Shown piece after piece: positions 1 to 5,046 of a stretch of DNA of 7,945 bases (within the stretch, counting starts at the first letter, position 1; every line of letters starts with the position of its first letter). A program made the position numbers and the translations under genes. The stretch comes from Bacteroidota bacterium (lineage in GTDB: Bacteria; Bacteroidota; Bacteroidia; Chitinophagales; UBA10324), in assembly GCA_003455275.1 (NCBI GenBank), contig DMRR01000178.1, positions 2,232 to 10,176 of the forward strand, written 5' to 3'. A model generated the notes under the pieces. That model was not told where the DNA came from. It worked only from the letters and a program-made list of their open reading frames with translations, and did no database searches.

Positions 1-284
1 TCTGCACCCATCGCATAAATGTGAAGGCGATTGTCTTTTATTTTTTCCAGCTCTTCAATAAAAGGAGGATTGATTTCGAACACCAGAAGTTTTGCGTCGG
101 GCAACATCTTTTTCAGAATTTCTTTTGTAATGTTTCCGTGTCCGGGACCATATTCAACAATCAAATGAGCTTTCGAAAAATCAATTGGCTTGATCATTTC
201 CCGAACAAGATAGCGAGAGCTGGGCATCACGGCGCCCACTTTTTTATTTTCTAAAAACTGATTAAGAAACTGAATTGGCTTCAA
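1..284 (-). CDS. Class I SAM-dependent methyltransferase, PmtA/rRNA-dimethylase-like (3' end outside window)
   Basis: About 94 N-terminal residues are visible; the rest lies beyond the left edge. Seen: an N-terminal stretch FLENKKVGAVMPSSRYL (about residues 10-26), then the SAM-binding glycine motif VEYGPGHGNIT (43-53) and an acidic residue in VFEIN (E70), which fits the ribose-binding position of class I methyltransferases. The 'VGAVxPSSxxL' lead-in followed by 'ExGPGxGxxT' is typical of the phospholipid N-methyltransferase/rRNA adenine dimethylase-like group, so the substrate could be a lipid or RNA and cannot be told here. The start is inferred to be TTG at 282-284: an in-frame TGA lies just upstream, no ATG occurs before the conserved VGAV block, and homologues begin roughly there. 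It follows folE by 13 nt in the same direction, so co-transcription is likely. Family confidence is good; the exact function is open. Confidence 0.8.
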   Translation of the reverse strand, partial: MKPIQFLNQFLENKKVGAVMPSSRYLVREMIKPIDFSKAHLIVEYGPGHGNITKEILKKMLPDAKLLVFEINPPFIEELEKIKDNRLHIYAMGA

Positions 285-297
285 CTGAAAATTATTT

Positions 298-915
298 TTA
301 TGAATTCAGTTTAGCAGAAATGAGCCGTATGAATTCTGCTCTTGTTGGATTTTCTTCAAACACACCGGTAAAAGCGCTGGTAGTTGCAACACTGTTTTGC
401 TTTTGGACACCGCGCATCATCATGCATAAATGTTTTGCTTCAATTACCACCGCAACACCGAGAGGTTTCAATGTTTTTTCAATACAATTAAGAATTTCGT
501 GTGTTAACCTTTCCTGAACCTGAAGGCGGCGCGCATAAGCATCTACAATGCGTCCGATTTTACTCAGCCCAACAATGTGTCCATTTGGAATGTAAGCAAC
601 ATGCGCGCGACCGAAGAACGGGAGCAGATGATGCTCGCACATGCTGTATACTTCTATATCCTTCACAATAACCATTTCGCTGTAATCTTCTTTGAACAAT
701 GCAGATCGCAGAATTTCTTCAGGATTCATTTCATAACCATGCGTAAGGAATTGCATTGCTTTCGAAGCGCGCATCGGTGTTTTCAATAATCCTTCGCGTG
801 TGTTGTCTTCGCCAATACGAGTAAGTATGGAAGAATAATTCTCAGTTAAAATCTTTGTGTTCTTCTCATCAAAAATTTCAGACTTGCTGTATCTCGATGT
901 TTTCTTTTTTGCCAT
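298..915 (-). CDS. folE: GTP cyclohydrolase I
   Basis: Converts GTP to 7,8-dihydroneopterin triphosphate, the first step of tetrahydrofolate (and, in some bacteria, queuosine or pterin) synthesis; a cytosolic, zinc-dependent homodecamer. The 205-residue product is near the family's usual length (E. coli about 222). Seen: the zinc site [10 protein letters not shown] (C93, H96, with H95 the probable catalytic histidine), [20 protein letters not shown] (117-136), and LCMMMRGV with the third zinc ligand C164 and R168. All key residues are present, so it should be active. Start: ATG at 913-915 gives [11 protein letters not shown]. An upstream in-frame ATG at 1056 would add 47 residues with no family resemblance and run through the promoter of the divergent gene. 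A TACCTTTC stretch at 936-929 resembles a -7 element, but no -33 partner is evident. A methyltransferase gene follows after 13 nt. Confidence 0.97.
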   Translation of the reverse strand: MAKKKTSRYSKSEIFDEKNTKILTENYSSILTRIGEDNTREGLLKTPMRASKAMQFLTHGYEMNPEEILRSALFKEDYSEMVIVKDIEVYSMCEHHLLPFFGRAHVAYIPNGHIVGLSKIGRIVDAYARRLQVQERLTHEILNCIEKTLKPLGVAVVIEAKHLCMMMRGVQKQNSVATTSAFTGVFEENPTRAEFIRLISAKLNS

Positions 916-1022
916 TTGAATTCGCGAAGAAAGGTAAAAAGATGAAAGCAAAAATTTTTTCGGAAAAAAGAAAATGGATTTAATACAAGGCGAGGAATTC
1001 CATTTGCTCAGCATGAAATTTA

Positions 1023-1051
1023 TTTGTGTGCACACGCAGCCAATACATTTG
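1023..1051 (+). promoter_or_regulatory. Bacteroidota-type promoter for the DUF983 gene
   Basis: TTTG at 1023-1026, a 17-nt spacer, and TACATTTG at 1044-1051 exactly match the Bacteroidota consensus (-33 TTTG, -7 TAnnTTTG). Transcription would start about 1056-1060, at or just before the ATG at 1060, so the mRNA may be leaderless or have a very short leader. The perfect palindrome GTGTGCACAC (1026-1035) occupies the start of the spacer. Confidence 0.6.
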
Positions 1052-1059
1052 TGCATTTA

Positions 1060-1455
1060 ATGATCGATCACACCCATACAAGTCTTCTGAGAGGAATGGT
1101 TTATGAGAAATGCCCAAGATGCAGGAGAGGAAATTTATTTATTCATAAACCGACATGGAATCTTAAAAAATTTGATGCAATGCCCCTGCATTGCCCGATA
1201 TGCAACCAGTCTTTTTTTCCCGAAGTAGGATTTTATTATGGAGCAATGTATGTGAGCTATATGATTTCGCTTGCGTTTGCAATTCCACTTTTCTTTTTGC
1301 TATGGTTTATTTTCGGGTTTCATTTGATTGGATTAACAGTGGCAGTTTCCGTCGCACTTCTATCTATTTTTCCATTTGCTTATCGCTATAGCCGTGTGCT
1401 TTGGATTTATGTCAATGTTCCTTTTGACAAAAACCTGAACAGGGAAGAAAATTGA
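1060..1455 (+). CDS. DUF983 family zinc-ribbon membrane protein
   Basis: 131 residues. Seen: two Cys pairs, CPRC (18-21) and CPIC (45-48), forming a probable four-cysteine zinc ribbon; then PEVGFYYGAMYVSY (54-67), the DUF983 signature; then two hydrophobic helices (about 63-85 and 89-108) and a short basic/acidic tail. This order (N-terminal cytosolic zinc ribbon, two membrane spans) is that of DUF983 proteins, common in Bacteroidota and alphaproteobacteria; their biochemical role is not established. The start at 1060 is chosen because residues 8-17 (SLLRGMVYEK) look like the family lead-in to the first Cys pair. A Met at 1096 is an alternative that would leave a 35-40 nt leader after the predicted transcription start. 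It is divergent from folE, with 144 nt between start codons. Confidence 0.85.
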   Translation: MIDHTHTSLLRGMVYEKCPRCRRGNLFIHKPTWNLKKFDAMPLHCPICNQSFFPEVGFYYGAMYVSYMISLAFAIPLFFLLWFIFGFHLIGLTVAVSVALLSIFPFAYRYSRVLWIYVNVPFDKNLNREEN

Positions 1456-1467
1456 AAGCTATAAAAA

Positions 1468-1495
1468 TTGCCGAAGCTTCATCCTTCTATTTTTG
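1468..1495 (+). promoter_or_regulatory. Bacteroidota-type promoter for the small lipoprotein gene
   Basis: TTG at 1468-1470, a 17-nt spacer, and TATTTTTG at 1488-1495 fit the -33/-7 consensus. The predicted transcription start near 1500 leaves about a 15-nt leader before the ATG at 1515. It argues for the lipoprotein being transcribed on its own, though read-through from the DUF983 gene (stop at 1455) is possible. Confidence 0.5.
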
Positions 1496-1514
1496 TTTCA
1501 ATAAAATTTTTAAT

Positions 1515-1892
1515 ATGAAAAAATTTTTCCTTCTAATGAGTCTTTCCGGCCTGTTAATTTTTGCGTGCAATAAGAAAGATGACAATAACAATAAGGTTAC
1601 ACCGCCGGCTAAGAAAACCTACAAAGTCACATATGAAATCGGCTGCTCAGACTGTGAGGTTATTTATTACAGCGACTCCCTGGAAACTTCTGCAACTGAG
1701 TATCACAAAAACAATAGCTGGACTTATACTTTCTACGGTAAGAAGGGCCAAACAGCTTTGCTATTCGCATACAACACTTCAAGTGTAGCACAGGGTGTCA
1801 CAGCAACTATCAAGGTAAATGATTCCACTACAGAAACTCAAACAAACTTTTGTCCGGTTTCAGGCGACGCTTTTGTAGTCGATACATTATAA
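1515..1892 (+). CDS. Small cell-surface lipoprotein, uncharacterised (beta-rich, MmpS-like pattern)
   Basis: 125 residues. Seen: a short basic N-terminus and hydrophobic core ending in the lipobox LIFAC, with C18 the lipidated cysteine. Directly after it comes NKKDDNNN, which fits the Bacteroidota lipoprotein export signal (a lysine then two acidic residues near the cysteine) and suggests transport to the outer face of the outer membrane. After an N/P-rich linker the rest is beta-strand-like: YKVTYEI, a CSDC pair (C44, C47), WTYTFYGKKGQTALLFAYN, VTATIKVN, and a lone C113. The pattern (strand, aromatic, KKGQ, strand, then xVTAxIxV) recalls MmpS-type/immunoglobulin-like secreted domains, but that is an unverified resemblance. 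Start: ATG at 1515 is the one giving a proper signal peptide. An upstream TTG at 1452 would put 21 unrelated residues before it. Function unknown. Confidence 0.8.
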   Translation: MKKFFLLMSLSGLLIFACNKKDDNNNKVTPPAKKTYKVTYEIGCSDCEVIYYSDSLETSATEYHKNNSWTYTFYGKKGQTALLFAYNTSSVAQGVTATIKVNDSTTETQTNFCPVSGDAFVVDTL

Positions 1893-1893
1893 A

Positions 1894-1922
1894 AAAAGCC
1901 GCTCAGATATTGAACGGCTTTT
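1894..1922 (+). terminator. Intrinsic terminator, probably bidirectional
   Basis: AAAAGCCG (1894-1901) pairs with CGGCTTTT (1915-1922). Inside, TCA (1903-1905) pairs with TGA (1911-1913) across a C/A mismatch. The A-run on one side and T-run on the other let it serve both the lipoprotein gene (stop at 1892) and, in the other direction, the tRNA-His transcript. Its stem closely resembles that of the terminator at 2721-2760. Confidence 0.8.
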
Positions 1923-1928
1923 AAAATG

Positions 1929-2002
1929 GGTGGCCGATGGGATTTGAACCCACTGCCCTCAGTGCCACAAACTGATGCTCTACCAATTGAGCTACGGCCA
2001 CC
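1929..2002 (-). tRNA. tRNA-His (anticodon GTG)
   Basis: A full cloverleaf on the minus strand. Acceptor stem GTGGCCG/CGGCCAC; D arm GCTC-AATTGGTA-GAGC; anticodon stem TCAGT/ACTGA around the loop TTGTGGC, giving anticodon GTG; T arm GTGGG/CCCAT with loop TTCAAAT. The histidine-specific extra G at position -1 is encoded (position 2002) and can pair with C73 (1929). The 3' CCA is not fully encoded after C73 (the following bases are CAT), so it would be added after transcription. It has its own promoter upstream and a terminator downstream. Confidence 0.97.
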
Positions 2003-2014
2003 ATAAAGAGTGGG

Positions 2015-2044
2015 CAAAAATATCATTATGAATTAAAGTGAAAA
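2015..2044 (-). promoter_or_regulatory. Promoter of tRNA-His
   Basis: Read on the minus strand: TTTTC at 2044-2040, a 17-nt spacer, and TATTTTTG at 2022-2015, a full match to the Bacteroidota -7 element. Transcription would begin about 2008-2011, a few bases before the tRNA 5' end. The -33 motif has C where G is usual, the same variant as at the next gene's promoter. Confidence 0.55.
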
Positions 2045-2064
2045 TTATTTCTGAAATGAATTTC

Positions 2065-2655
2065 CTAATTCAGATCAAGCTTGTCAGGAAGAACTTTTTC
2101 TAATACAACCGGATCAACATAATTGCCTACAGCATTGCGTATGACAAGGTAAACATTTTGAACTTCAGGTATCATTTCAAATCCGGGAATATTTTCTCTG
2201 GTGAAAAAAAATTTTCCAAACAGCCAGGGCCACATCGGATTCGTGGTTCCGAAAAGAATGTAACCACTGCCGTCTTTTTCTTCTGTGTAATCTAATTGTT
2301 CAATGTCTTTGAGCGGAAGCGTCAGAAATTTTTTTTCATCACGAAACATCAGCACCCGTTTATTGGTGACACAGTATTTTAGTTTTCTCCTACGCGCAGC
2401 ATCCATAAAAAATCGAATGATTCCCATATAAATTCCTGCGAAAACAATGAACATACCTAAAGGCAGGAAAAAATATTCTTGATAATAAAAAATGGCAAAG
2501 TGAAAGAATCCGCCAAACCCAATGGCTATAATGCTTATAGGAACTACAATCATATCCATATCTCTTACATGGCGGCCTTGCTTAGGAATTCCTTCCCATA
2601 GAATCAATTCATTTTCTTTCAACCTTGATTCAAAAACTGATGTATCTTGTAACAC
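2065..2655 (-). CDS. Membrane protein with bacterial PH-like domain
   Basis: 196 residues. Seen: LKENELILWEGIPKQG (12-27), the lead-in common to bacterial PH-domain (bPH) membrane proteins; two hydrophobic helices (about 35-57 and 61-84); a basic patch AARRRKLK (86-93); then the bPH core with YCVTNKRVLMF (94-104), LPLKDIEQLDY (113-123), a GYILFG strand and a closing VYLVIRNAV (168-176). Such proteins are thought to bind membranes or lipids, but this subgroup's role is unknown. The start is GTG at 2653-2655: an in-frame TAG lies 18 nt upstream, no ATG occurs until residue 33, and the promoter predicts a leader of about 16 nt. The tRNA-His gene follows 62 nt downstream but has its own promoter. 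A perfect inverted repeat over the promoter suggests repression by a dimeric regulator. Confidence 0.75.
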   Translation of the reverse strand: MLQDTSVFESRLKENELILWEGIPKQGRHVRDMDMIVVPISIIAIGFGGFFHFAIFYYQEYFFLPLGMFIVFAGIYMGIIRFFMDAARRRKLKYCVTNKRVLMFRDEKKFLTLPLKDIEQLDYTEEKDGSGYILFGTTNPMWPWLFGKFFFTRENIPGFEMIPEVQNVYLVIRNAVGNYVDPVVLEKVLPDKLDLN

Positions 2656-2676
2656 AGAAATAATTTTCTATTGCGT

Positions 2677-2706
2677 CAAATGTAATTTTCAATATGAAGT
2701 AGAAAA
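2677..2706 (-). promoter_or_regulatory. Promoter of the PH-domain gene, spanned by an inverted repeat
   Basis: Read on the minus strand: TTTTC at 2706-2702, a 17-nt spacer, and TACATTTG at 2684-2677, an exact -7 match. The transcription start should be near 2671, about 16 nt before the GTG. The perfect 9-bp inverted repeat GTAATTTTC...GAAAATTAC (2682-2710) covers the -33 motif and the first bases of the -7 motif. Confidence 0.6.
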
Positions 2707-2710
2707 TTAC
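2682..2710. repeat. Perfect 9-bp inverted repeat, operator candidate
   Basis: GTAATTTTC (2682-2690) and GAAAATTAC (2702-2710) are perfect inverted copies with 11 nt between them. Half-site centres are 20 bp apart, about two helix turns, so both halves face the same side of the DNA. Position over the promoter fits an operator; no regulator gene is visible in the window. Confidence 0.5.
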
Positions 2711-2720
2711 CTGCGTCATT

Positions 2721-2760
2721 AAATAAAGAAAGCCGTTCAGTCATGGAGTGAACGGCCTTC
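2721..2760 (-). terminator. Intrinsic terminator of the coiled-coil gene
   Basis: GCCGTTCA (2732-2739) and TGAACGGC (2749-2756) form a perfect 8-bp stem with a 9-nt loop. Read on the minus strand it is followed by the T-rich tail TTTCTTTATTT, 18 nt after the stop codon of the gene ending at 2778. It also insulates the PH-domain gene's promoter from read-through. Confidence 0.8.
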
Positions 2761-2777
2761 TTAATAAAAAAATTTTC

Positions 2778-3158
2778 TTAAAGAGTTTTTGAAAAGAATT
2801 TCACGATATCATCTCTTAATTCATTGAACAGATATTCAAAACGGTCAATCTGTTCTTTATGATTTCCAAATTCCTCATCCGGGTTGTGATCAGCAGCAAT
2901 TTGATTTACTTTCACTTTATCTTCTAAAACATTTTCATACTGTTTAATGTTATGCCGAAGTGTGTCGATTTCGTTTCGCTGAATGATAATTTGATTTTGA
3001 AAATGTTCAACCATCGCAAGAATATCATGACCGGTATTTTTCTTAGCGATGTCAGATAACCTGTCTTTAAAAATTCTTAATTCATCTTTGAAGAACTCGA
3101 GTTTGTTCAGCCATGTTTTGTATTCGTGGTGAACGGTAATTGAATCAAGTGAGATCAT
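2778..3158 (-). CDS. Conserved-looking coiled-coil protein of unknown function
   Basis: 126 residues, not assigned to a named family. Seen: an opening HHEYKTWLNKLEFFKDELRIF (10-30), then heptad-like helix through about residue 85 (KDRLSDIAKK, VEHFQNQI, RNEIDTLRHNIKQYENVLEDK), a short non-helical break at HNPDEEFG (91-98), and a second helix to the end (EQIDRFEYLFNELRDDIVKFF). No signal peptide, membrane span, cysteine or obvious catalytic motif; charge is balanced. It reads as a cytosolic helical hairpin or coiled-coil scaffold. I have the impression that small proteins with this H..W...L.F...EL..F pattern recur in Bacteroidota, but I cannot check it. Start ATG at 3156-3158; a terminator follows, so it is probably a single-gene unit. 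A possible promoter (TTTTTG, 20 nt, TACCTTTC at 3244-3237) is weak. Confidence 0.7.
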   Translation of the reverse strand: MISLDSITVHHEYKTWLNKLEFFKDELRIFKDRLSDIAKKNTGHDILAMVEHFQNQIIIQRNEIDTLRHNIKQYENVLEDKVKVNQIAADHNPDEEFGNHKEQIDRFEYLFNELRDDIVKFFSKTL

Positions 3159-3262
3159 GGTTTATTTATTTTTATGGTTTGAAAATTAATTTTTGTTGAA
3201 AAGATTTCTTTATTGATTTCATAAATTATTCGAGAGGAAAGGTAAATAAAATTGCTTCTGAT

Positions 3263-3295
3263 TTCAAAAATATTTTTTGAATTATTTAATTCAAA
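3263..3295. repeat. Two overlapping AT-rich palindromes in the divergent intergenic region
   Basis: First: TTCAAAAA (3263-3270) and TTTTTGAA (3274-3281), 3-nt centre. Second: TTTGAATTA (3276-3284) and TAATTCAAA (3287-3295), 2-nt centre. They share positions 3276-3281, so only one can form at a time. They lie between the divergent genes starting at 3158 and 3378, as an operator or a switchable leader might. The rest of 3159-3377 shows no gene and no clear promoter; TATTATTG at 3349-3356 is one base off a -7 element. Confidence 0.5.
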
Positions 3296-3377
3296 CGACC
3301 TTTCGGTTCATTTGTCTTATAAAATATGAATTTAGAAAGATCACCATTTATTATTGTAGCCATTCATCTATCAAAGC

Positions 3378-4073
3378 ATGAGTTATCTTCAGGGAGGCAA
3401 GTATCTTGGATCTACTAAATCAAATTCTCCGGTTAAGAATGGGATCATTCTTTTGGCAATTACTCATTTTGTTGCTCTTTGGGGAATAAAATCTGATTTG
3501 TATTCCGAATTTTTTGTACCGCTTATTCCTGTAAATATTTTACTATGTCTGGCGGTTCTACTCTATTATCAAAAGTACTGGAGTGTTCGTGCGGTATTAT
3601 TTCTATTCGTTACATATGCCAGCGCATTTGTCCTTCAAACAATTGGTGACCGCACAGATTATCCCTTTGGCCCATTTCGATTTGGCTGGAGTCTTGGACC
3701 ATCGCTTTTCGGAACGCCGCTCGTAGCTGGTGTTATATGGGTTGTGGCGATTTATTGTTCAGGAATGATGATTAAGAATCTTGCTTTTACAATTTATCAA
3801 AAAGCTGCACTTGGTGGAGTGATGGTAATGCTGTTTGATATTGTACTGGAACCGATAGCGCGCCAATACAAGATGTGGGATTGGATGACAAAAAAAGATC
3901 CGGGCGCTTTTTATAACCCAGTGCCAATTCAAAACTATTTAGCGTGGTTTCTTTTCTCATTTTTGATTATGATCTATTTTTTCAGTGCAAGAGCTAAACT
4001 GCGTAACCCTATTGCTCCTGGGGTAATCATAGTTTTCATACTCTTCCTGTTTGCGATGCACATTTTCAGATAA
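3378..4073 (+). CDS. Carotenoid biosynthesis protein, CruF/DUF422 family
   Basis: 231 residues, almost wholly hydrophobic, with about seven membrane helices (near 20-38, 44-62, 69-89, 110-127, 143-160, 185-203, 212-229). Family marks seen: TDYPFGPFRFGWSLGPSLFGTPLVAGVIWVV (93-123, split here into TDYPFGPF, LGPSLFGTPL and AGVIWVV), FDIVLEPIARQYKMWDW (153-169) and FYNPVPIQNYLAWFL (178-192). DUF422 includes CruF carotenoid 1',2'-hydratases and bisanhydrobacterioruberin hydratase, integral membrane enzymes adding water to the end double bond of acyclic carotenoids. The conserved D93/D94-like, D154 and E158 acids and the aromatic WDW are kept. No other carotenoid gene is in the window, so the substrate is unknown. 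Start ATG 3378 is the first that fits; no strong promoter is seen. tonB follows 84 nt later. Confidence 0.8.
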   Translation: MSYLQGGKYLGSTKSNSPVKNGIILLAITHFVALWGIKSDLYSEFFVPLIPVNILLCLAVLLYYQKYWSVRAVLFLFVTYASAFVLQTIGDRTDYPFGPFRFGWSLGPSLFGTPLVAGVIWVVAIYCSGMMIKNLAFTIYQKAALGGVMVMLFDIVLEPIARQYKMWDWMTKKDPGAFYNPVPIQNYLAWFLFSFLIMIYFFSARAKLRNPIAPGVIIVFILFLFAMHIFR

Positions 4074-4121
4074 GAAATTGTCATAAGAATGTCAGATCTT
4101 TTTTATTAAATATGGAAAAAG

Positions 4122-4158
4122 TAGTGAAGCCGTTTCTTATATCTAAATCGCTTCATTA
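4122..4158 (+). promoter_or_regulatory. Hairpin overlapping the tonB start codon
   Basis: TAGTGAAGC (4122-4130) pairs with GCTTCATTA (4150-4158): nine pairs, one of them G-U, around a 19-nt loop. The 3' arm ends on the A of the ATG. In an mRNA covering both arms it could limit ribosome access. Stability is moderate, and it may be chance. Confidence 0.3.
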
Positions 4159-4970
4159 TGAAAATAAATTTAACTCACAACTCCATCTTCAGTGAAGAAT
4201 GGACGCGAATTGTTTTCGAAAACAAAAACAAAGATTATGGCGCATATCAGCTTCGGCGCAAATCAAATTACCGATTGCTATTTTCATTATTGACCGGTGC
4301 CGGAATTTTGGCCTCATTATTCTTAACCACTTTTTATTTTTCTCATTCACATGTTGTCGCCGTTCATCAACCTCCTAAATCAGATACTGTAATTGCTGAT
4401 TTGAGGCCTCCCGGAAAACAAGAAGATGAAAAAAAAGTAAGCAAACCAAAACAACAGAAGAAAATTAAGCCAGATGCCCCCGTTCTGATTTCAAAAGATT
4501 CTGTGATCAAAAAGATGGATACCACAGCTGTTGTCGTAAACAATAACCAATCAAATGGTCAAGACACATCCACTTCTAAAAGCAATTTGATAGCTGATGG
4601 AAAAAAGGGCAACGGAGGTGCTGGTGAAAAAAAAGATAATTCAGATTCAACAAGAATTTTTGTAGAGGTCATGCCGGAATTTCCGGGAGGTGATGCAGAG
4701 ATGACAAAGTATCTGAAGAAAACTATTCAAACTAACCGACAGTGGAGGCAGGATGGATCTGAAGGAACTATCGTTTATCAATTTGTGGTCAATAAAGAAG
4801 GGAAGGTTTCTGATGTAAAAATTAAGCGAGATGGAGTGAGCTATGGTTTGGCTGAACTCAATACCAGCGCTTTTCTCGGCATGCCGAACTGGAAACCCGG
4901 ATTTCAAAATGGCCATCCTGTAAATGTGTTAATGTGCATTCCTGTGATTTTCAAAAAAGCTGAATGGTAA
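4158..4970 (+). CDS. TonB family energy transducer
   Basis: 270 residues. Transmits inner-membrane proton-motive force, via ExbB/ExbD, to outer-membrane TonB-dependent receptors. Seen in order: a cytosolic N-terminus with WTRIVFENKNKDYGAYQLRR (15-34), a signature of Bacteroidota TonB proteins; one membrane span (about 39-62); a periplasmic spacer (63-165) rich in K, P, E and N/G with PPGKQEDEKKVSKPKQQKK; and a C-terminal TonB domain (168-268) with MPEFPGGDAEMTKYLKKTI (172-190), GTIVYQFVVNKEGKVSDVKI (203-222), MPNWKPGFQNGHPVNV (242-257) and IPVIFK. The C-terminal domain is complete. No exbB, exbD or receptor gene is nearby, so it is an orphan copy; these genomes usually carry several. Gene symbol left blank because of the expected paralogues. 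A hairpin overlaps the start codon. Confidence 0.93.
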   Translation: MKINLTHNSIFSEEWTRIVFENKNKDYGAYQLRRKSNYRLLFSLLTGAGILASLFLTTFYFSHSHVVAVHQPPKSDTVIADLRPPGKQEDEKKVSKPKQQKKIKPDAPVLISKDSVIKKMDTTAVVVNNNQSNGQDTSTSKSNLIADGKKGNGGAGEKKDNSDSTRIFVEVMPEFPGGDAEMTKYLKKTIQTNRQWRQDGSEGTIVYQFVVNKEGKVSDVKIKRDGVSYGLAELNTSAFLGMPNWKPGFQNGHPVNVLMCIPVIFKKAEW

Positions 4971-5046
4971 ATTCAAATTTCTTTATTCAGATAATTAAAG
5001 GTGAAAGAGCATTTCTAAAATATATTTTTACCTCAAAGAATTATAA

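Noticed and set aside
916..1056. 47-residue N-terminal extension of folE from an upstream ATG
   Set aside because: The extension is low-complexity and unlike GTP cyclohydrolase N-termini, overlaps the promoter and start of the divergent DUF983 gene, and [11 protein letters not shown] at 915 gives a normal length.
1452..1514. Upstream TTG start for the small lipoprotein
   Set aside because: It would place 21 residues before a textbook lipoprotein signal peptide, and the promoter -7 element lies inside this stretch.
1838..2026. Open reading frame on the minus strand (62 codons) across the tRNA-His gene
   Set aside because: It is a reading frame through the tRNA itself; the apparent protein (GGRSSIGRASV...) is a known kind of artefact of translating tRNA sequence.
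3326..3418. 30-residue reading frame overlapping the start of the CruF-like gene
   Set aside because: No coding signature, no recognisable protein, and it overlaps the conserved gene out of frame; a leader peptide cannot be ruled out but nothing supports it.
4112..4195. 27-residue reading frame overlapping the tonB start
   Set aside because: Short, no recognisable motif, and out of frame with the clearly conserved TonB N-terminus.
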